Positions 21,387 to 32,731 of a stretch of DNA of 64,000 bases are shown piece after piece. The notes under the pieces are model-generated. The model was not told the origin of the DNA. It saw nothing but the letters and a program-made list of their open reading frames with translations, and did not search any database. The translations under genes were made by a program, and so were the position numbers. This DNA is from Serratia marcescens (GTDB lineage: Bacteria > Pseudomonadota > Gammaproteobacteria > Enterobacterales > Enterobacteriaceae): contig NZ_VFMJ01000001.1 in NCBI RefSeq assembly GCF_006715005.1, positions 4,030,001-4,094,000 on the forward strand, given 5' to 3'. The stretch's first letter is position 1. Every line of letters begins with the position of its first letter.

Positions 21387-22940
21387 TTACAGCTTGAACG
21401 CCGCCATGCTCTGCGCCAGCAGCTGAGCCTGATCTTCCAGCGAGCGCGTCGCCGCCGCCGACTCCTCCACCAGCGCCGCATTCTGCTGCGCCACCTGATC
21501 CATCTGCGCCACCGCCAGGTTGACCTGTTCGATACCGCTGCTTTGTTCGCGCGTCGCCGCCGAGATCTCACGCATCAACGCCGTCACCCGGCCCACTTCA
21601 CCGGTGATGCCGCTCATGGTCTGCGCCGCCGACTCCACCATCTGTTCGCCTTCCTGCACCCGGTTCTGCGACGCTTCGATCAGCCCTTTGATCTCTTTCG
21701 CTGACTGGGCGCTGCGCTGCGCCAGACTGCGCACTTCACCGGCCACCACCGCAAAACCACGCCCTTGCTCGCCGGCGCGCGCCGCTTCCACCGCCGCGTT
21801 CAGCGCCAGGATATTGGTCTGGAAGGCGATGCCGTCCATCACGCTGATGATGTCGGCGATGCGGCGCGAACTGTCGGTGATCGCCTGCATCTTGCTCATC
21901 ACCTGGCTGACCACGTCGCTGCCCTGGTTGGCGATATCGGACACGCTCAGCGCCAGTTGGTTGGCCTGCTCGCAGTTCTCGGCGTTCATTTTCACCGTCG
22001 AGGTCAGCTGTTCCATGCTGGCGGCGGTCTCTTCCAGCGACGCAGCCGATTCTTCGGTACGCTGCGCCAGATGCAGGTTACCGGCCGCCAGTTCGCGTGA
22101 ACCGGTGTCGATCTGGCTGCTGGCATCGCGCACTTTGCTGACCGAACTGGCCAACGCCTGCTGCATACGCTGCATCGCCCGTACCAGGCGGCCCATTTCG
22201 GTATCGCCCTCACCGCGGATCTCATGGGTCAGATCGCCGCCGGCGATATGTTCCAGCTGCGCGATGGACTCGTCCAACGGGCGCAGAATGATCACGCGCA
22301 GCGCGAACCAAGCCAGCACCGCCAGCAGCACGCTGAGCAGGCCCGCCACCACGATCAGCGAGATCTTGGTGCTGGCGTTGTTTTCCGCGTCATACACCTG
22401 CTGTGCGCCGAGCTTCATCGCGAAGCTGCGGAAATCGCTGAGATCCTTTTCAAACGCGATGCTCAACGCAGAGATACGGGTCTCCTGAATATGGTAATAC
22501 TCATCGATTTTGCCGGCTTTGATGGCGGCGGCCATCGGCTTCACGCCCTGTTCCAGATAGGCGCGATAGCTGTTTTGCAGGCGATTGGAGAGTTCGCGGC
22601 CGCGATCGGTTACGGTGCCGACGCCGACAAAGCGCGCCATTTCCTTGTTCGACTGCTCGAGGTAACCGTAGATGCGGCCCACGGTGGCATCGGACACATC
22701 GATCTGGCCGATCTCCCGTTGGCGCACCGCCAACGAAGCGGCGGTTCGGGCGCGCAGCGTCAGGTTGGAGCTGTTGGCCAGCGAGCCCAGCTCTTCACCG
22801 AGGATCTGGTTTAGGGTATGGATCGAGCGCGATCCTTCGTTAATCGCGTTGACGCCAATAACGCTGACCATGATCAGCAGCATGGTCATCAGGCTCAGCA
22901 GGGCGATCAGCCCAGCCTTCACCGTAATCTTTTTTAGCAT
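21387..22940 (-). CDS. Methyl-accepting chemotaxis protein (Tar/Tsr type)
   Basis: 517-residue chemoreceptor: helix 1 (about 8-30), periplasmic four-helix TarH-like domain, helix 2 (about 192-212), HAMP linker (about 214-266) and a cytoplasmic signalling domain whose tip reads [22 protein letters not shown] and [17 protein letters not shown]. It ends at SMAAFKL, without the 30-40 residue tail and NWETF pentapeptide that tether CheR/CheB in Tar and Tsr, so its adaptation probably relies on other receptors. It stands alone, between fbp and ppa, where E. coli has the ytfQRT sugar transporter genes. Ligand unknown. Confidence 0.93.
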   Translation of the reverse strand: MLKKITVKAGLIALLSLMTMLLIMVSVIGVNAINEGSRSIHTLNQILGEELGSLANSSNLTLRARTAASLAVRQREIGQIDVSDATVGRIYGYLEQSNKEMARFVGVGTVTDRGRELSNRLQNSYRAYLEQGVKPMAAAIKAGKIDEYYHIQETRISALSIAFEKDLSDFRSFAMKLGAQQVYDAENNASTKISLIVVAGLLSVLLAVLAWFALRVIILRPLDESIAQLEHIAGGDLTHEIRGEGDTEMGRLVRAMQRMQQALASSVSKVRDASSQIDTGSRELAAGNLHLAQRTEESAASLEETAASMEQLTSTVKMNAENCEQANQLALSVSDIANQGSDVVSQVMSKMQAITDSSRRIADIISVMDGIAFQTNILALNAAVEAARAGEQGRGFAVVAGEVRSLAQRSAQSAKEIKGLIEASQNRVQEGEQMVESAAQTMSGITGEVGRVTALMREISAATREQSSGIEQVNLAVAQMDQVAQQNAALVEESAAATRSLEDQAQLLAQSMAAFKL

Positions 22941-23151
22941 GAGTTCTTCCCGGCTTCAGAATAGTGAGATCAGACGTAGTAGGGGTGGCAAAACGCGGAG
23001 CCAGCTTTGCTGGCTCATTATTGTTTGTTGAAGTTATCGGCAGGCGGAGGCAAAACTTCATGCCGCGGCGGGATTAATCTGGAAATTATCCCTGTGCCGG
23101 CACGCTGGGTTTTCAACGATGAAAAGGGCAGGAAATCGCAAAAGAGTCCGC

Positions 23152-23157
23152 TATAAT
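23152..23157 (+). promoter_or_regulatory. ppa promoter -10 element
   Basis: Perfect TATAAT 43 bases before the ppa start. No good -35 lies at the expected spacing, so only the -10 is called. Confidence 0.5.
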
Positions 23158-23200
23158 AGCCGCCACTCCATTTCTGGTTTGATGATTAAAGGAAACCGAC

Positions 23201-23731
23201 ATGAGCTTGAATCTGGTCCCTGCTGGCAAAGACCTGCCGGAAGACATCTACGTAGTAATCGAAATCCCGGCCAACGCCGATCCAATCAAATACGAAATCG
23301 ACAAAGAAACCGGCGCGCTGTTCGTTGACCGTTTCATGTCCACCGCGATGTTCTACCCGTGCAACTACGGTTACATCAACCACACCCTGTCTCTAGACGG
23401 TGATCCGGTTGACGTGCTGGTCCCAACCCCATACCCGCTGCAGCCGGGCTCCGTGATCCGCTGCCGTCCGGTTGGCGTGCTGAAGATGACCGACGAAGCC
23501 GGTGAAGACGCCAAGCTGGTTGCGGTACCGCACAGCAAGCTGACCAAAGAGTACGATCACGTGAAAGACGTGAACGACCTGCCGGAACTGCTGAAAGCCC
23601 AGATCGCTCACTTCTTCGAGCACTACAAAGATCTGGAAAAAGGCAAATGGGTGAAAGTGGAAGGCTGGGCAGACGCTGCCGCAGCTAAAGCGGAAATCAT
23701 CGCCTCGTTCGAACGCGCTGCCAAGAAGTAA
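23201..23731 (+). CDS. ppa: Inorganic pyrophosphatase
   Basis: 176-residue family I enzyme hydrolysing pyrophosphate. The metal-binding signature DGDPVDVLV and the substrate-binding KYEIDKETG and CNYGYINHT are conserved; almost identical to E. coli Ppa apart from the N-terminus and C-terminus. Strong AAGGAAA site before the ATG. Confidence 0.99.
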   Translation: MSLNLVPAGKDLPEDIYVVIEIPANADPIKYEIDKETGALFVDRFMSTAMFYPCNYGYINHTLSLDGDPVDVLVPTPYPLQPGSVIRCRPVGVLKMTDEAGEDAKLVAVPHSKLTKEYDHVKDVNDLPELLKAQIAHFFEHYKDLEKGKWVKVEGWADAAAAKAEIIASFERAAKK

Positions 23732-23751
23732 TTCCTGCCGCCGTCCGATGA

Positions 23752-23785
23752 AAAAACACCGCTCATTGAGCGGTGTTTTTTTTCT
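23752..23785. terminator. ppa/ytfP bidirectional terminator
   Basis: ACACCGCTCA-T-TGAGCGGTGT with T runs of eight (plus) and six (minus), between convergent genes. Confidence 0.88.
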
Positions 23786-24132
23786 TACTGTTCGTCGAGA
23801 CGCTTCAGCCAGTCACCGCTGGTAATTCGCGGGTAACCGTCCACGCTGTGTTTGTACAGGTAGATCCACGCACTCCCATAAGGCGTCTGAATCAGCTCGC
23901 GCTTATAGTCCTTGGTGTTGCTTTTCAGTTCGTCCAGCTCTGCCAGAATCGATGAGTTAATACGATACACTTCGCAATGTATCGTGCCCTCTCCAGGGAT
24001 CGCCGCCGGGTAATGGCCCAGATTATAAATCTGATAGCCTTCGAGCTCGTGCTCGCCGAGCCATTGGGCGTTGGTCATCCAATGGCTGTTTCCCTGTTTG
24101 CGCCGTAAACTGCCGTAGACAATTATTCGCAT
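23785..24132 (-). CDS. ytfP: Gamma-glutamylcyclotransferase-fold protein YtfP
   Basis: 115-residue AIG2/GGCT-like protein. YGSLRRKQGNSHWM carries the phosphate-binding YGSLR loop; LGHYPAAIPGEGTIHCEVYRI and the acidic catalytic-type residue in LAELDELK follow. Small-molecule role not known for this family member. It ends the tamA-tamB-ytfP operon, 2 bases after tamB. Confidence 0.95.
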   Translation of the reverse strand: MRIIVYGSLRRKQGNSHWMTNAQWLGEHELEGYQIYNLGHYPAAIPGEGTIHCEVYRINSSILAELDELKSNTKDYKRELIQTPYGSAWIYLYKHSVDGYPRITSGDWLKRLDEQ

Positions 24133-24134
24133 CG

Positions 24135-27100
24135 CTAAAACTCAAACTGATAGAGCAAATCTAATGCCTGGTCGAGACCAGACACCGCTTCAAGATACAA
24201 CTTAGGCATCAGACGATAACGCAACGTCAGCGTGGCCAGCGAGTCGAAAATGCCCACCCCATATTTTACTTGTAAGCCTGGGAGGACATAGCCGCTCACG
24301 ACAACCTGGGAATTGTCGCCAACCCCTTGAGTGTCCAGAGCCAAATTACTCACGCCGAATGCCTCGCCGATTTTACCCACAAGTTGACCACTTTGTGCAA
24401 CCCCCATGCCGATTAACATCGACGTCATGGCGTTGCCGTCGGCGCCGGAGCTGTTCAAGCCCTGGCCGCGCAGCAGATAAGACAAGGCTTCCTGTTGCGA
24501 TTTGGCCGGATCGGAGAACACTTCCAGCTTCGGTGCATCCGCCAGACCGGTCACACGCACGCCGGCGGTCACATCGTCCTCGGTGGATTCCGGGTTGCGG
24601 ATCGCTTCGATATTGAGCAGCGGCTGATCCGGCGGGCCGGAGAACATCAGCTGCCCTTTACGCACGATCAAATCCTGACCATAAGCATGGAAGCGACCGG
24701 AAGGGATGTCAATCTGGCCATTGAGGCCCAACCCTTTCTTGTCCTGCACCACCTTCAGATCGCCCTTCAAGCGGGCTTTCAGGCCAAAGGCGTCCAGCCG
24801 CACGTCGTTGCCGACGTGGATCATCAGGTTGCTGTTGATTGGGATCGAGGCGGTCTTCGGTTGAATCGGCTTCAGCTGGTCGTCCAGCATCACCTCATCG
24901 GAAGAGACGCCCACCGCGCTTTCCGGCAGTTCCTGCACCGTGATGCGCGCCCAGGGAATGTCGACCTTGCCGTTGAGCGAGAACAACTGCGGCGTGGCTT
25001 CGAACACCAGATCCGGCGACACGTCGATGCGGATCATCGGCGGTACCGTCACCCGCAGCTTGTCGCCCTTGGCGGCAATGCGCGCACGCCAGGCGTTGAT
25101 GTCACGCCAGTCGGCATCGCCCGCCAGATTCAGTTGGCCGCGGGTGGTGCTGAGCAGCCCCTCCAGCGTCGAGGTCATGCCGTTGAAATTCACCGCCAGC
25201 CGCGCGTCGGTCATATCGAACGGCATCCAGTGCCCCTGTACCTTCGCCCGATCCAACGCCAGACGCCCGAACACCAGCGGCTTCTGCGCGCTGCCGCCCA
25301 GACGCAGGTTGGCGTTCAGCATGCCCGCCGCGCTTTCGCCCTTCATCAGCGCCGGGTTGATCAGCGCCAGCGAGATGTTGGTGATATTGACGTTGCCGCT
25401 GATGGTGCGCCGCACCTGCGGATCCGCCACCTGGATATTGCCGTCGAACTGGCCGTTGTTGGTCAGTTTGATTCGCCAGTCGGCCTGCGCGCGGCCGTTG
25501 TTCAGGCCGGCGTTGAGGGTCAGCGTATCGAAAGCGATCGGCAGCGCGTTGCCCTGCACCTGCTGTACCACCTTGACGCCGTTGCCGGCCAGCGTGACTT
25601 TCGCCTCCGGCAGCGCGCCGCCCGGTTTCCAGCTGACGTCGGCCCGGCCGGTGAACACACCGCTCAGGGCGGTTTCAGGGCCGAGGAACGGCTTGATCAT
25701 CGCCAGGTCGAACCGGTTAAGCACCACGCTGGCCTGGCCGCTCTGGCCCGCTTCAATGGTCTTAGGCACGCACAGCTCGGCGTTCGGGTTCAGCCAACAG
25801 TGCGGCCCGACGCTGATTTTCTGCTCGGTGTTCAGGTAGTCCAGCGCGATGGCGCGCGTCAGGCGCCACTCCCCTACCGGCGTATCGAAGCGGGTGTTGT
25901 TCAGATTACCGCGCCAGCGCTGCTGCTGGCGATCGAAGCTGCCCTGCAGCGCCAGCTGGCCGGAGACCGGCTTGCCGTCGATCTTCAGCTGCAGCTGGTG
26001 CTGTTTCTCGCTGCCTTTGGCGTCGAGGGTCAGCAGGCTGACCTCCAGCGCGTCCTGCTTCAGCTGTTCGACGCGTACCGCCAACTGCCCCTGGATCTGA
26101 TCCGTGGAGCGCACATCACCGTCTATTTTCACGCGGTTGATACGCAGCGCCTGCCACTGCAAGCCGGAAGCGGTCAAATCCGCCAGCAGCTGCGGCGCCT
26201 GCAGATTGCCACGCAGCTTCAACAGCCCTTTGGCGGTGCCACCGAGGCCCGGCAGCGCGCCGTCCAGACGCGGCGCGTCGATGTTGGCGTCCAGGTTCCA
26301 GCTTTTCTCGTCCAGCTGCCCTTTGACGTTCAGTTGATTGCGCCCCAGCGCCAGATCGATGCCGGGGATTTTCCACTGCCCGGCGGCGTTGCCGCTCAGC
26401 GTGCCGCGCGCCGTGACCTTGTTCTGCTTCACGTTGCCGTCCAGCTGCAATACCGGCACTTGCAGCTGCCAGCTACCGCCGTGCAGGCTGCCGCGCGTGG
26501 TGATCTTGCCATCCAGCTTCGCCGGCCATTCCGGCCACTGCTTGGCGGTATTGATGCCGCTCAGCGTCAATTGCGAGGTCCAGCTGATGGCCTTGCTCCA
26601 GTCCACCAGCGCGGTAAGATCGGTATTGCCCTGCAGCGCCGCCAGGCGCAGGCGCTCCAGCTTGAACTGCTCGACGTTGCCTTTGCCGTCCAGCGTCAGC
26701 ACCGCTGGCGGCAGATCCTGGCCTTTCAGATTGGCGCGCGTCGATAGCGCGTAATCGGTCGCCTTGCCGTTAAAGCGCAGGCGGAAGTCATTGACCTGGT
26801 ACTGCGCCTCGCCGCTCAGCGGCCATTTCAGCTGCTTGCTCTGCAGCGTCAGCGCCAGCGGCAGGCCGGCTTCGGCCAGCCGGGTTTGCACATCGAGCTG
26901 GGCGCCGACCGGGCCGGACAGGTTCAGCGCCACCTTCAGCTCGTCACGCAGCCCGCCGCCGATGTTCAGCTTCACCTTCTCGCCCTTCAGCGGTTCGATG
27001 TTCAGCGCGCTGTTGGCGGTCAGGGCCACCGGCCAGTCGCCGGTCAGGGTCGCCTGCCCCTGCACCGACAACGTGCCCTGAGGCGACTTCACGTCGAAGT

Positions 27101-27953
27101 TGTCCAACTGGATATGCTGATCCTGCGTGCTAGCCTGCAGCAACAGGCTCGTGATCAGCACGTCGGTATCGCCGGTCAAGCGCAGCTGCTCACCGCTGAT
27201 CTCTTTGACGGTGATATCCAGCGGCAGGCGGATGTCCGGCAGATCCGGCAACAGCGGTTTGGCGAACAGTTCCTTCAGCGTTTCGCCCAGCGGCTTCTCT
27301 TCCGGCGGCGGTGCCGGCTTCGCCGCGTCGGTAACCTGCTCGCCGACCTTTTTCGCCACCTCGACCGCCGGTTGCACCGCTTCCGGCAACGGGTTTTGCG
27401 GCGTTTTCGGCAAGGCGATCAGCAGCGAGCCGATCTTGGTCGGCATCAGCGTCAGCGCGCGTTCTTGCCACTGCGCGCCGGTGCGGAACTCAGCCAGAGA
27501 AATGGCGGTATCGTCGACGGTGACCTTGACGTTGTTCAACGCCAGCAGACGCAGGGTGATCGGATAAGGCGTGCTGAGATTGGTGGTCGGCTCACTGCTC
27601 TCCTCCACCGGCGCGGAAGGCGCCATCTCTTTGGTGTTCACCGCCACGTCCACATCCTGGGCGGTCAAGGCATTGACGCACAGCGAACTGCGTTTAAAGC
27701 AGGACAGATCAAGGGACAGATGGAACTGCCCGGCGTTGACCGTCACGCCCGGCATCTGATACTTCACGCCCTTCAGCGTCAGATCGCGCCAGCCGCCGCT
27801 GACGCCGGCGATCTCCAGCCCCGGCACCCAGCGCGCCGCGCCGTTGATGACCATATGCAAACCGGTGGTGGTGCCTATCAGGAAGGCCAACCCGCCGATC
27901 AGCAACAGCAGAACGACCAGAAATCCGAGACAAATCTTTTTAACCAGGCTCAT
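24135..27953 (-). CDS. tamB: Translocation and assembly module subunit TamB
   Basis: 1272-residue AsmA-like protein anchored in the inner membrane by one N-terminal helix (about 8-28) and spanning the periplasm as a beta-taco. The body is repeated beta-strand segments; the C-terminal DUF490 domain ends in LLYQFEF, an outer-membrane-type terminal strand that docks to TamA. Works with TamA in assembly of outer-membrane proteins and in phospholipid transport to the outer membrane. Start overlaps the tamA stop by 4 bases. Similar in size to the E. coli protein (1259). Confidence 0.97.
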   Translation of the reverse strand: MSLVKKICLGFLVVLLLLIGGLAFLIGTTTGLHMVINGAARWVPGLEIAGVSGGWRDLTLKGVKYQMPGVTVNAGQFHLSLDLSCFKRSSLCVNALTAQDVDVAVNTKEMAPSAPVEESSEPTTNLSTPYPITLRLLALNNVKVTVDDTAISLAEFRTGAQWQERALTLMPTKIGSLLIALPKTPQNPLPEAVQPAVEVAKKVGEQVTDAAKPAPPPEEKPLGETLKELFAKPLLPDLPDIRLPLDITVKEISGEQLRLTGDTDVLITSLLLQASTQDQHIQLDNFDVKSPQGTLSVQGQATLTGDWPVALTANSALNIEPLKGEKVKLNIGGGLRDELKVALNLSGPVGAQLDVQTRLAEAGLPLALTLQSKQLKWPLSGEAQYQVNDFRLRFNGKATDYALSTRANLKGQDLPPAVLTLDGKGNVEQFKLERLRLAALQGNTDLTALVDWSKAISWTSQLTLSGINTAKQWPEWPAKLDGKITTRGSLHGGSWQLQVPVLQLDGNVKQNKVTARGTLSGNAAGQWKIPGIDLALGRNQLNVKGQLDEKSWNLDANIDAPRLDGALPGLGGTAKGLLKLRGNLQAPQLLADLTASGLQWQALRINRVKIDGDVRSTDQIQGQLAVRVEQLKQDALEVSLLTLDAKGSEKQHQLQLKIDGKPVSGQLALQGSFDRQQQRWRGNLNNTRFDTPVGEWRLTRAIALDYLNTEQKISVGPHCWLNPNAELCVPKTIEAGQSGQASVVLNRFDLAMIKPFLGPETALSGVFTGRADVSWKPGGALPEAKVTLAGNGVKVVQQVQGNALPIAFDTLTLNAGLNNGRAQADWRIKLTNNGQFDGNIQVADPQVRRTISGNVNITNISLALINPALMKGESAAGMLNANLRLGGSAQKPLVFGRLALDRAKVQGHWMPFDMTDARLAVNFNGMTSTLEGLLSTTRGQLNLAGDADWRDINAWRARIAAKGDKLRVTVPPMIRIDVSPDLVFEATPQLFSLNGKVDIPWARITVQELPESAVGVSSDEVMLDDQLKPIQPKTASIPINSNLMIHVGNDVRLDAFGLKARLKGDLKVVQDKKGLGLNGQIDIPSGRFHAYGQDLIVRKGQLMFSGPPDQPLLNIEAIRNPESTEDDVTAGVRVTGLADAPKLEVFSDPAKSQQEALSYLLRGQGLNSSGADGNAMTSMLIGMGVAQSGQLVGKIGEAFGVSNLALDTQGVGDNSQVVVSGYVLPGLQVKYGVGIFDSLATLTLRYRLMPKLYLEAVSGLDQALDLLYQFEF

Positions 27954-29686
27954 AGTTCAGGCCCCAAACCGATGTAGAACTGCATCCCGTGGGTGTCCTT
28001 GTCCCCCACGGGCGCGGCGATATCCAGCTTCACCGGCCCCACCGGCGACTGCCAGCGCACGCCGACGCCGGCGCCGGTCTTGAAGTTGCTCTTCTTGATA
28101 TCGTTCACCGCTTCACCGGAGTCGACGAACATCGCCCCCCACCACTTGCCGGTCACGTTGTATTGGTACTCCAGCGATCCGGTCAGCATCTTGGAGGCGC
28201 CGGTCAGCTTGCCGTCGTCATCGCGCGGCGAAATGTCTTTGTACTTGTAGCCGCGAATGCTGCGGTCACCGCCGGCGAAGAAGCGCAGATCCGGCGGCAC
28301 CTTGTCGAAGTCGTTGGTTTCAATCCAGCCCACCTGGCCGCGCGCCACGAAACGGTGCTTGTCGGCCAGCGTGCGGATCCAGACGTTCTGCGCCTGCATC
28401 AGCGCGAAGTCCACGCCGGAACCCCAGGTGGTGTCGGACACGTCGATGGAGTAGCGCTGGCTGTCGCCCCAGGTCGGCATCAGGCCGCCGCGCGAGCGGG
28501 TGCGGTTGAAGCTGACGCCGGGGTACAACAGCATCGTGGTGTTGCTGACGTTACCCTGGGTAAAGTTATCCCAGCGCCAGGTCAGGTTGATCGCCCGCTG
28601 CCAGCCGCTGGAGAGATCCCAGTTGCGCGAGGCCACCACTTTGGAGGTGACGGACTTGGTGTCGTTAAGATTGACGTTCTTGAGGCCGCCCTGCAGCAGG
28701 TAATACTGCTCCAGCGGATTCTTCAGTAACGGGATCTTGTAGGTCAGATCCAGCTGCTGCTCCGGCGCCGACACGCTGGCGCTGGTTTCCAGGCTGTGAC
28801 CGCGATCGTTGAGCCAGGGCTTTTTCCAGGTGCCTTTCACCCGCGGGCCGACGTCGGTGGAGTAACCGATACCGGTTTCGACGGTGTTGCGCGTGCGCGG
28901 CGTCACCAGCGCGTCCAACGGCAAAATCTTGTTCTCTTTGGCATCGTTGAAATCAGGGGACACCACCACCGAGTTGAACCAGTTGGTGGCGGACAAACGG
29001 CGGTTCAGCTCGGCCAAATCCTCCGAACTGTAGTAATCCCCCTGATGAAAGGGCACCAGATTTTGCAGATAGTCTTCGCGGATTTGCGAACCGGTGAATT
29101 TCACCTTGCCGAAGCGGTAACGTTCGCCGCTGTTGAAATCGATATCCCAAAACGCCTTGTGCAGATCTTCGGCCACGCCGAGCTGGCTTTTGGTCATGTC
29201 GGCATCGAAGTAGCCTTTGCGCAGCGCCAGGCCGGTGAGCGAGCCTTTGAAACTGTCATACTTGCCGTGGTTGAGGATCTCGCCGATGGTCGGCCGGTCC
29301 TTCTTTACCAGCGCCAGGTAGTCCTCATCGGTCTTCGCGCCGCCTTCCAGCACGATGTTGGCGCCGGCGATACGCACCGGTTCGCCCGGATTGACCTTGG
29401 CGTGCAGCACCGGGCGCGACATCCCCGGCCGGTCGTCCAGCGTAAACTCGATGGTCGGCTGGTAATAGCCGAGCGCGCGCAGCCCCTGGCGCACCGCCTC
29501 ATCCACCCGCGCGCGGAAGCGACCGTCGGTGCCGACCTCTTCAGGCGTGATCGACGACAGCCGCACCCGGACGTTTTTTTCCAACTCTCCGCTTAACCCC
29601 TCCACCTGCAGCCGCACGTTCGCCGCATAGGCTGCAGGTGCCGCAAGCAACACAGATATCAAGCACATGACCGGGTACTTTGGCAC
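27950..29686 (-). CDS. tamA: Translocation and assembly module subunit TamA
   Basis: 578-residue outer-membrane Omp85-family protein: signal peptide (about 1-21, ending AYA), three POTRA domains (about 22-265) and a 16-strand barrel with the family hallmark [16 protein letters not shown] and the end strand FYIGLGPEL. The start codon is GTG at 29684-29686. Divergent from msrA; first gene of tamA-tamB-ytfP. Confidence 0.97.
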   Translation of the reverse strand: MPKYPVMCLISVLLAAPAAYAANVRLQVEGLSGELEKNVRVRLSSITPEEVGTDGRFRARVDEAVRQGLRALGYYQPTIEFTLDDRPGMSRPVLHAKVNPGEPVRIAGANIVLEGGAKTDEDYLALVKKDRPTIGEILNHGKYDSFKGSLTGLALRKGYFDADMTKSQLGVAEDLHKAFWDIDFNSGERYRFGKVKFTGSQIREDYLQNLVPFHQGDYYSSEDLAELNRRLSATNWFNSVVVSPDFNDAKENKILPLDALVTPRTRNTVETGIGYSTDVGPRVKGTWKKPWLNDRGHSLETSASVSAPEQQLDLTYKIPLLKNPLEQYYLLQGGLKNVNLNDTKSVTSKVVASRNWDLSSGWQRAINLTWRWDNFTQGNVSNTTMLLYPGVSFNRTRSRGGLMPTWGDSQRYSIDVSDTTWGSGVDFALMQAQNVWIRTLADKHRFVARGQVGWIETNDFDKVPPDLRFFAGGDRSIRGYKYKDISPRDDDGKLTGASKMLTGSLEYQYNVTGKWWGAMFVDSGEAVNDIKKSNFKTGAGVGVRWQSPVGPVKLDIAAPVGDKDTHGMQFYIGLGPEL

Positions 29687-29972
29687 GTGTTCTCCTTATT
29701 GATTTTACTTTCCTGTTATGGTGTTCGCTCCGGGGCCAGGGCAGACTCCGCGCTATCATGACGGCAGCCCTCTTCAACCTTGTTCCGGACGCCGCCCGCC
29801 GCGCTTTACCACCGCCGCGCAACAGGCGAATTCTTCACTTTTGGCGCTCAAAATACTGCGTTAAGCTTATACAAAATCCAACTTGCCGCTTATTGTGGGC
29901 AAAGACGCGGTGAGATACAACCGAACCGCCGCCATGTAGGGTCAATTCTTACTGTGACAACAGGAGTCAACC

Positions 29973-30614
29973 GTGGTGCCATTTTTTGATAAATCACAAA
30001 CCGTCGATAAGGCAAGCGCGCTGCCTGGCCGCACCACGCCAATGCCTGTCGCAACGCTCAACGTGGTCACCGAACACTCGATGACCCAGGTGCCGGCAGG
30101 CATGGAGGTGGCGATCTTCGCCATGGGCTGTTTCTGGGGCGTTGAGCGTCTGTTCTGGCAGCAGCCGGGCGTCTACAGCACCGCCGCCGGCTACAGCGGC
30201 GGCTATACGCCGAACCCGACCTACCGCGAAGTGTGCAGCGGCCAGACTGGCCACGCCGAAGTGGTGCGCGTGGTGTTCGATCCGCAGGTCGTCAGCTACA
30301 AACAGCTGCTGCAGGTGTTCTGGGAAAATCACGATCCGGCGCAGGGCATGCGCCAGGGCGGCGACGTCGGCACGCAGTACCGCTCGGCGATTTATGCGCT
30401 GAGCCCAGAGCAGCAGGCCGAGGCGGAGAGCAGCCTGCAGCGCTTCCAGCAGGCGATGGACGCGGCGGGCGACAAGCGCGTCATCACCACCGAAATCGCG
30501 CCGGCGCTGCCGTTCTATTATGCGGAAGACGACCATCAGCAGTACCTGTTCAAAAACCCGGAAGGCTACTGCGGGCTGGGCGGCATCGGCGTTTGCCTGC
30601 CACCGCAGGGCTGA
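29973..30614 (+). CDS. msrA: Peptide methionine sulfoxide reductase MsrA
   Basis: 213 residues. The catalytic motif [13 protein letters not shown] has Cys52; recycling cysteines lie in the C-terminal [13 protein letters not shown]. Repairs S-epimer methionine sulfoxide in proteins. The start is GTG at 29973, preceded by ACAGGAG. Protein begins MPFFDKSQ, close to E. coli MSLFDKK. Divergent from tamA. Confidence 0.97.
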   Translation: MVPFFDKSQTVDKASALPGRTTPMPVATLNVVTEHSMTQVPAGMEVAIFAMGCFWGVERLFWQQPGVYSTAAGYSGGYTPNPTYREVCSGQTGHAEVVRVVFDPQVVSYKQLLQVFWENHDPAQGMRQGGDVGTQYRSAIYALSPEQQAEAESSLQRFQQAMDAAGDKRVITTEIAPALPFYYAEDDHQQYLFKNPEGYCGLGGIGVCLPPQG

Positions 30615-30668
30615 TCCGATGCCGGCCGGCGGCACTTTTTTAACCGCTGGCGGCCCCTGTGGGGCAAC

Positions 30669-30700
30669 TGCTATACTATGCGGGCCGCTTCTGCGGCCCG
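30669..30700 (+). promoter_or_regulatory. Probable ytfL promoter and 5' hairpin
   Basis: Extended -10 TGCTATACT (30669-30677) followed at once by a perfect 8-bp hairpin CGGGCCGC-TTCT-GCGGCCCG (30681-30700) that would sit at the very 5' end of a leader of about 110 bases before ytfL. Confidence 0.5.
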
Positions 30701-30794
30701 ATAGCTTCTCTTCTGGTTGTTATCGCTGCTTTTTTTACTATGTACTACCCTTCCTCAAGAGCGCCGGCATCCCGTCGGCACGTATGGATAGATT

Positions 30795-32126
30795 ATGTTA
30801 AACAGTATTTTACTGATTCTTTTTCTGATCGCGGTGAGTGCGTTTTTCTCACTGTCGGAAATCTCTCTGGCCGCCTCGCGCAAGATCAAACTGAAGCTGA
30901 TGGCGGACGAAGGCAACATCAACGCCGCCAGAGTGCTTAAACTGCAAGAAACCCCAGGCATCTTCTTCACCGTGGTGCAGATCGGCCTGAACGCCGTGGC
31001 CATCCTCGGCGGTATCGTCGGCGACGCGGCTTTCTCCCCCACCTTCAAGGTGTTGTTCGATCGCTTCCTGTCGCCCGAACTGGCGGAACAGGTCAGCTTT
31101 ATCTGCTCCTTCGTGCTGGTGACCAGCCTGTTTATCCTGTTCGCCGATTTGACCCCGAAGCGCATCGGTATGATTGCACCAGAGACGGTCGCCGTCCGGA
31201 TCATCAACCCGATGCGTTTCTCCATCATGATCTTCCGCCCACTGGTGTGGTTCTTCAACGGCATGGCCAACCTGATCTTCCGCATGTTCAAGCTGCCGAT
31301 GGTGCGTAAGGACGACATCACCTCCGATGACATCTACGCGGTGGTGGAAGCCGGCGCCCTGGCGGGCGTGCTGCGCAAGCAGGAGCACGAACTGATTGAA
31401 AACGTGTTCGAACTGGAATCGCGCACCGTGCCGTCGTCGATGACCTCGCGCGAAAGCGTGGTGTACTTCGATCTGCGCGAAAGCGAAGAGAGCATCAAGG
31501 AGAAGGTCTCGACCCATCCGCATTCCAAATTCCTGGTGTGCGACGGCCATATCGATCAGGTGGTCGGCTACGTCGATTCCAAAGACCTGCTGAACCGCGT
31601 GCTGGGCAACCAGAGCCTGGTGCTGAGCAGCGGCGTGCAGATCCGCTCGGCGCTGATTGTGCCGGATACGCTGACGCTGTCCGAAGCGCTGGAAAGCTTC
31701 AAAACCGCCGGCGAAGACTTCGCGGTGATCCTCAATGAATATGCGTTGGTGGTGGGCATCATCACCCTTAACGACGTGATGACCACGCTGATGGGCGATC
31801 TGGTCGGCCAGGGCCAGGAAGAGCAGATCGTGGCGCGCGACGAAAGCTCATGGCTGATTGAGGGCGGCACGCCGATCGACGACGTGATGCGCGTGCTGGA
31901 CATCGATGAGTTCCCGCAGGCCGGCAACTACGAGACCATCGGCGGCTTTATGATGTATATGCTGCGCAAGATCCCGAAACGTACCGACTTCGTCAAATAC
32001 GCCGGCTACAAGTTCGAAGTGGTGGATATCGACAGCTACAAGATAGACCAGCTGCTGGTCACCCGGCTGAGCGACAAACCGGCGGCGGTGCTGCCGAAAG
32101 CCCCGGAAGACACCCCGGCGGCTTGA
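30795..32126 (+). CDS. paeA: CNNM/CorC-family transporter YtfL (PaeA)
   Basis: 443-residue inner-membrane protein: DUF21/CNNM membrane domain with helices about 1-20, 60-80, 98-118 and 133-155, then a CBS pair (about 205-330) and a CorC/HlyC C-terminal domain. E. coli YtfL has been reported as a polyamine (cadaverine/putrescine) exporter, PaeA; the function here is by orthology. Monocistronic, with a possible structured leader and a strong terminator. Confidence 0.92.
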   Translation: MLNSILLILFLIAVSAFFSLSEISLAASRKIKLKLMADEGNINAARVLKLQETPGIFFTVVQIGLNAVAILGGIVGDAAFSPTFKVLFDRFLSPELAEQVSFICSFVLVTSLFILFADLTPKRIGMIAPETVAVRIINPMRFSIMIFRPLVWFFNGMANLIFRMFKLPMVRKDDITSDDIYAVVEAGALAGVLRKQEHELIENVFELESRTVPSSMTSRESVVYFDLRESEESIKEKVSTHPHSKFLVCDGHIDQVVGYVDSKDLLNRVLGNQSLVLSSGVQIRSALIVPDTLTLSEALESFKTAGEDFAVILNEYALVVGIITLNDVMTTLMGDLVGQGQEEQIVARDESSWLIEGGTPIDDVMRVLDIDEFPQAGNYETIGGFMMYMLRKIPKRTDFVKYAGYKFEVVDIDSYKIDQLLVTRLSDKPAAVLPKAPEDTPAA

Positions 32127-32147
32127 CGGCAGCCGGCAAAAACATCA

Positions 32148-32176
32148 GCGGCCCCATCGGGGCCGCATTTTTTTTT
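32148..32176 (+). terminator. ytfL terminator
   Basis: GCGGCCCC-ATC-GGGGCCGC followed by A and nine T residues. Confidence 0.9.
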
Positions 32177-32194
32177 ACCGCTGTCAGCGAGGTG

Positions 32195-32401
32195 TTACCC
32201 CATCTCGGTCTGCAACAGCAGCACCTGACGGTTCACTTCAGACATCACGCTGAAATGGCGCTTGTCGCGAATCTTCGGCGGCAGGATTTTCCCCTCGTCG
32301 AATTCAAATGCGCCCACGTCCTTGATATACAGCCTTCCGCGAAACAGAGTCTTAACGTACTTTGCCACTTTCAAAGGGTTATAACGCTGGAAGATTCTCA
32401 T
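32195..32401 (-). CDS. ytfK: Stringent-response modulator YtfK
   Basis: 68 residues, nearly collinear with E. coli YtfK ([44 protein letters not shown]). E. coli YtfK binds SpoT and raises (p)ppGpp during phosphate and fatty-acid starvation. The ATG at 32401 has GGGAGGAG upstream and gives the E. coli length; the frame stays open 25 codons further. Confidence 0.93.
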   Translation of the reverse strand: MRIFQRYNPLKVAKYVKTLFRGRLYIKDVGAFEFDEGKILPPKIRDKRHFSVMSEVNRQVLLLQTEMG

Positions 32402-32731
32402 TCTTTTACGCTCCTCCCGTTGATCCATGCGCTCAGCGAGCCGCCAAAGGTGGCAGCCTCGAAATTCAGAACGCAACTTGATTGCATGTAGTAGACCCAG
32501 TAAAGACCAGAACGTTCACTTCTGCCCGGATATCTACGCTGGATTTACACTTTTTGACAGAATTGTATATGATAATTTATAGCGTTTTCAGTATATCCCT
32601 TCAAAATCTGATGATTAGCGAACCAAGGGAAAATCTGCGATCCGGTTAACAGGACAGACCTCTTATCACATCCTATGCTTTAGGCTGTCGAAGTGCTGTC
32701 GCACAAATTTCACTCATTACAAGGAGAAAGC
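32402..32731. other. ytfK-ytfJ divergent regulatory region
   Basis: 330 bases, AT-rich in the middle. Toward ytfJ there is a -35 TTGACA (32554-32559), a 17-base spacer and TTATAG (32577-32582). I see no clear Pho box. No open frame with support. Confidence 0.5.
32554..32582 (+). promoter_or_regulatory. Probable ytfJ promoter
   Basis: Consensus -35 TTGACA, 17-base spacer and -10 TTATAG, giving a leader of about 140 bases before ytfJ. Confidence 0.55.

Noticed and set aside
24495-26747. Open frame of 750 codons on the plus strand opposite tamB
   Set aside because: Composition is His/Arg/Gln-rich shadow of a GC-rich gene; the minus frame is a full TamB.
30678-30704. Nine-codon leader peptide ATG..TAG within the ytfL hairpin
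   Set aside because: Its ATG overlaps the -10 element, so it would probably lie before the transcript start.
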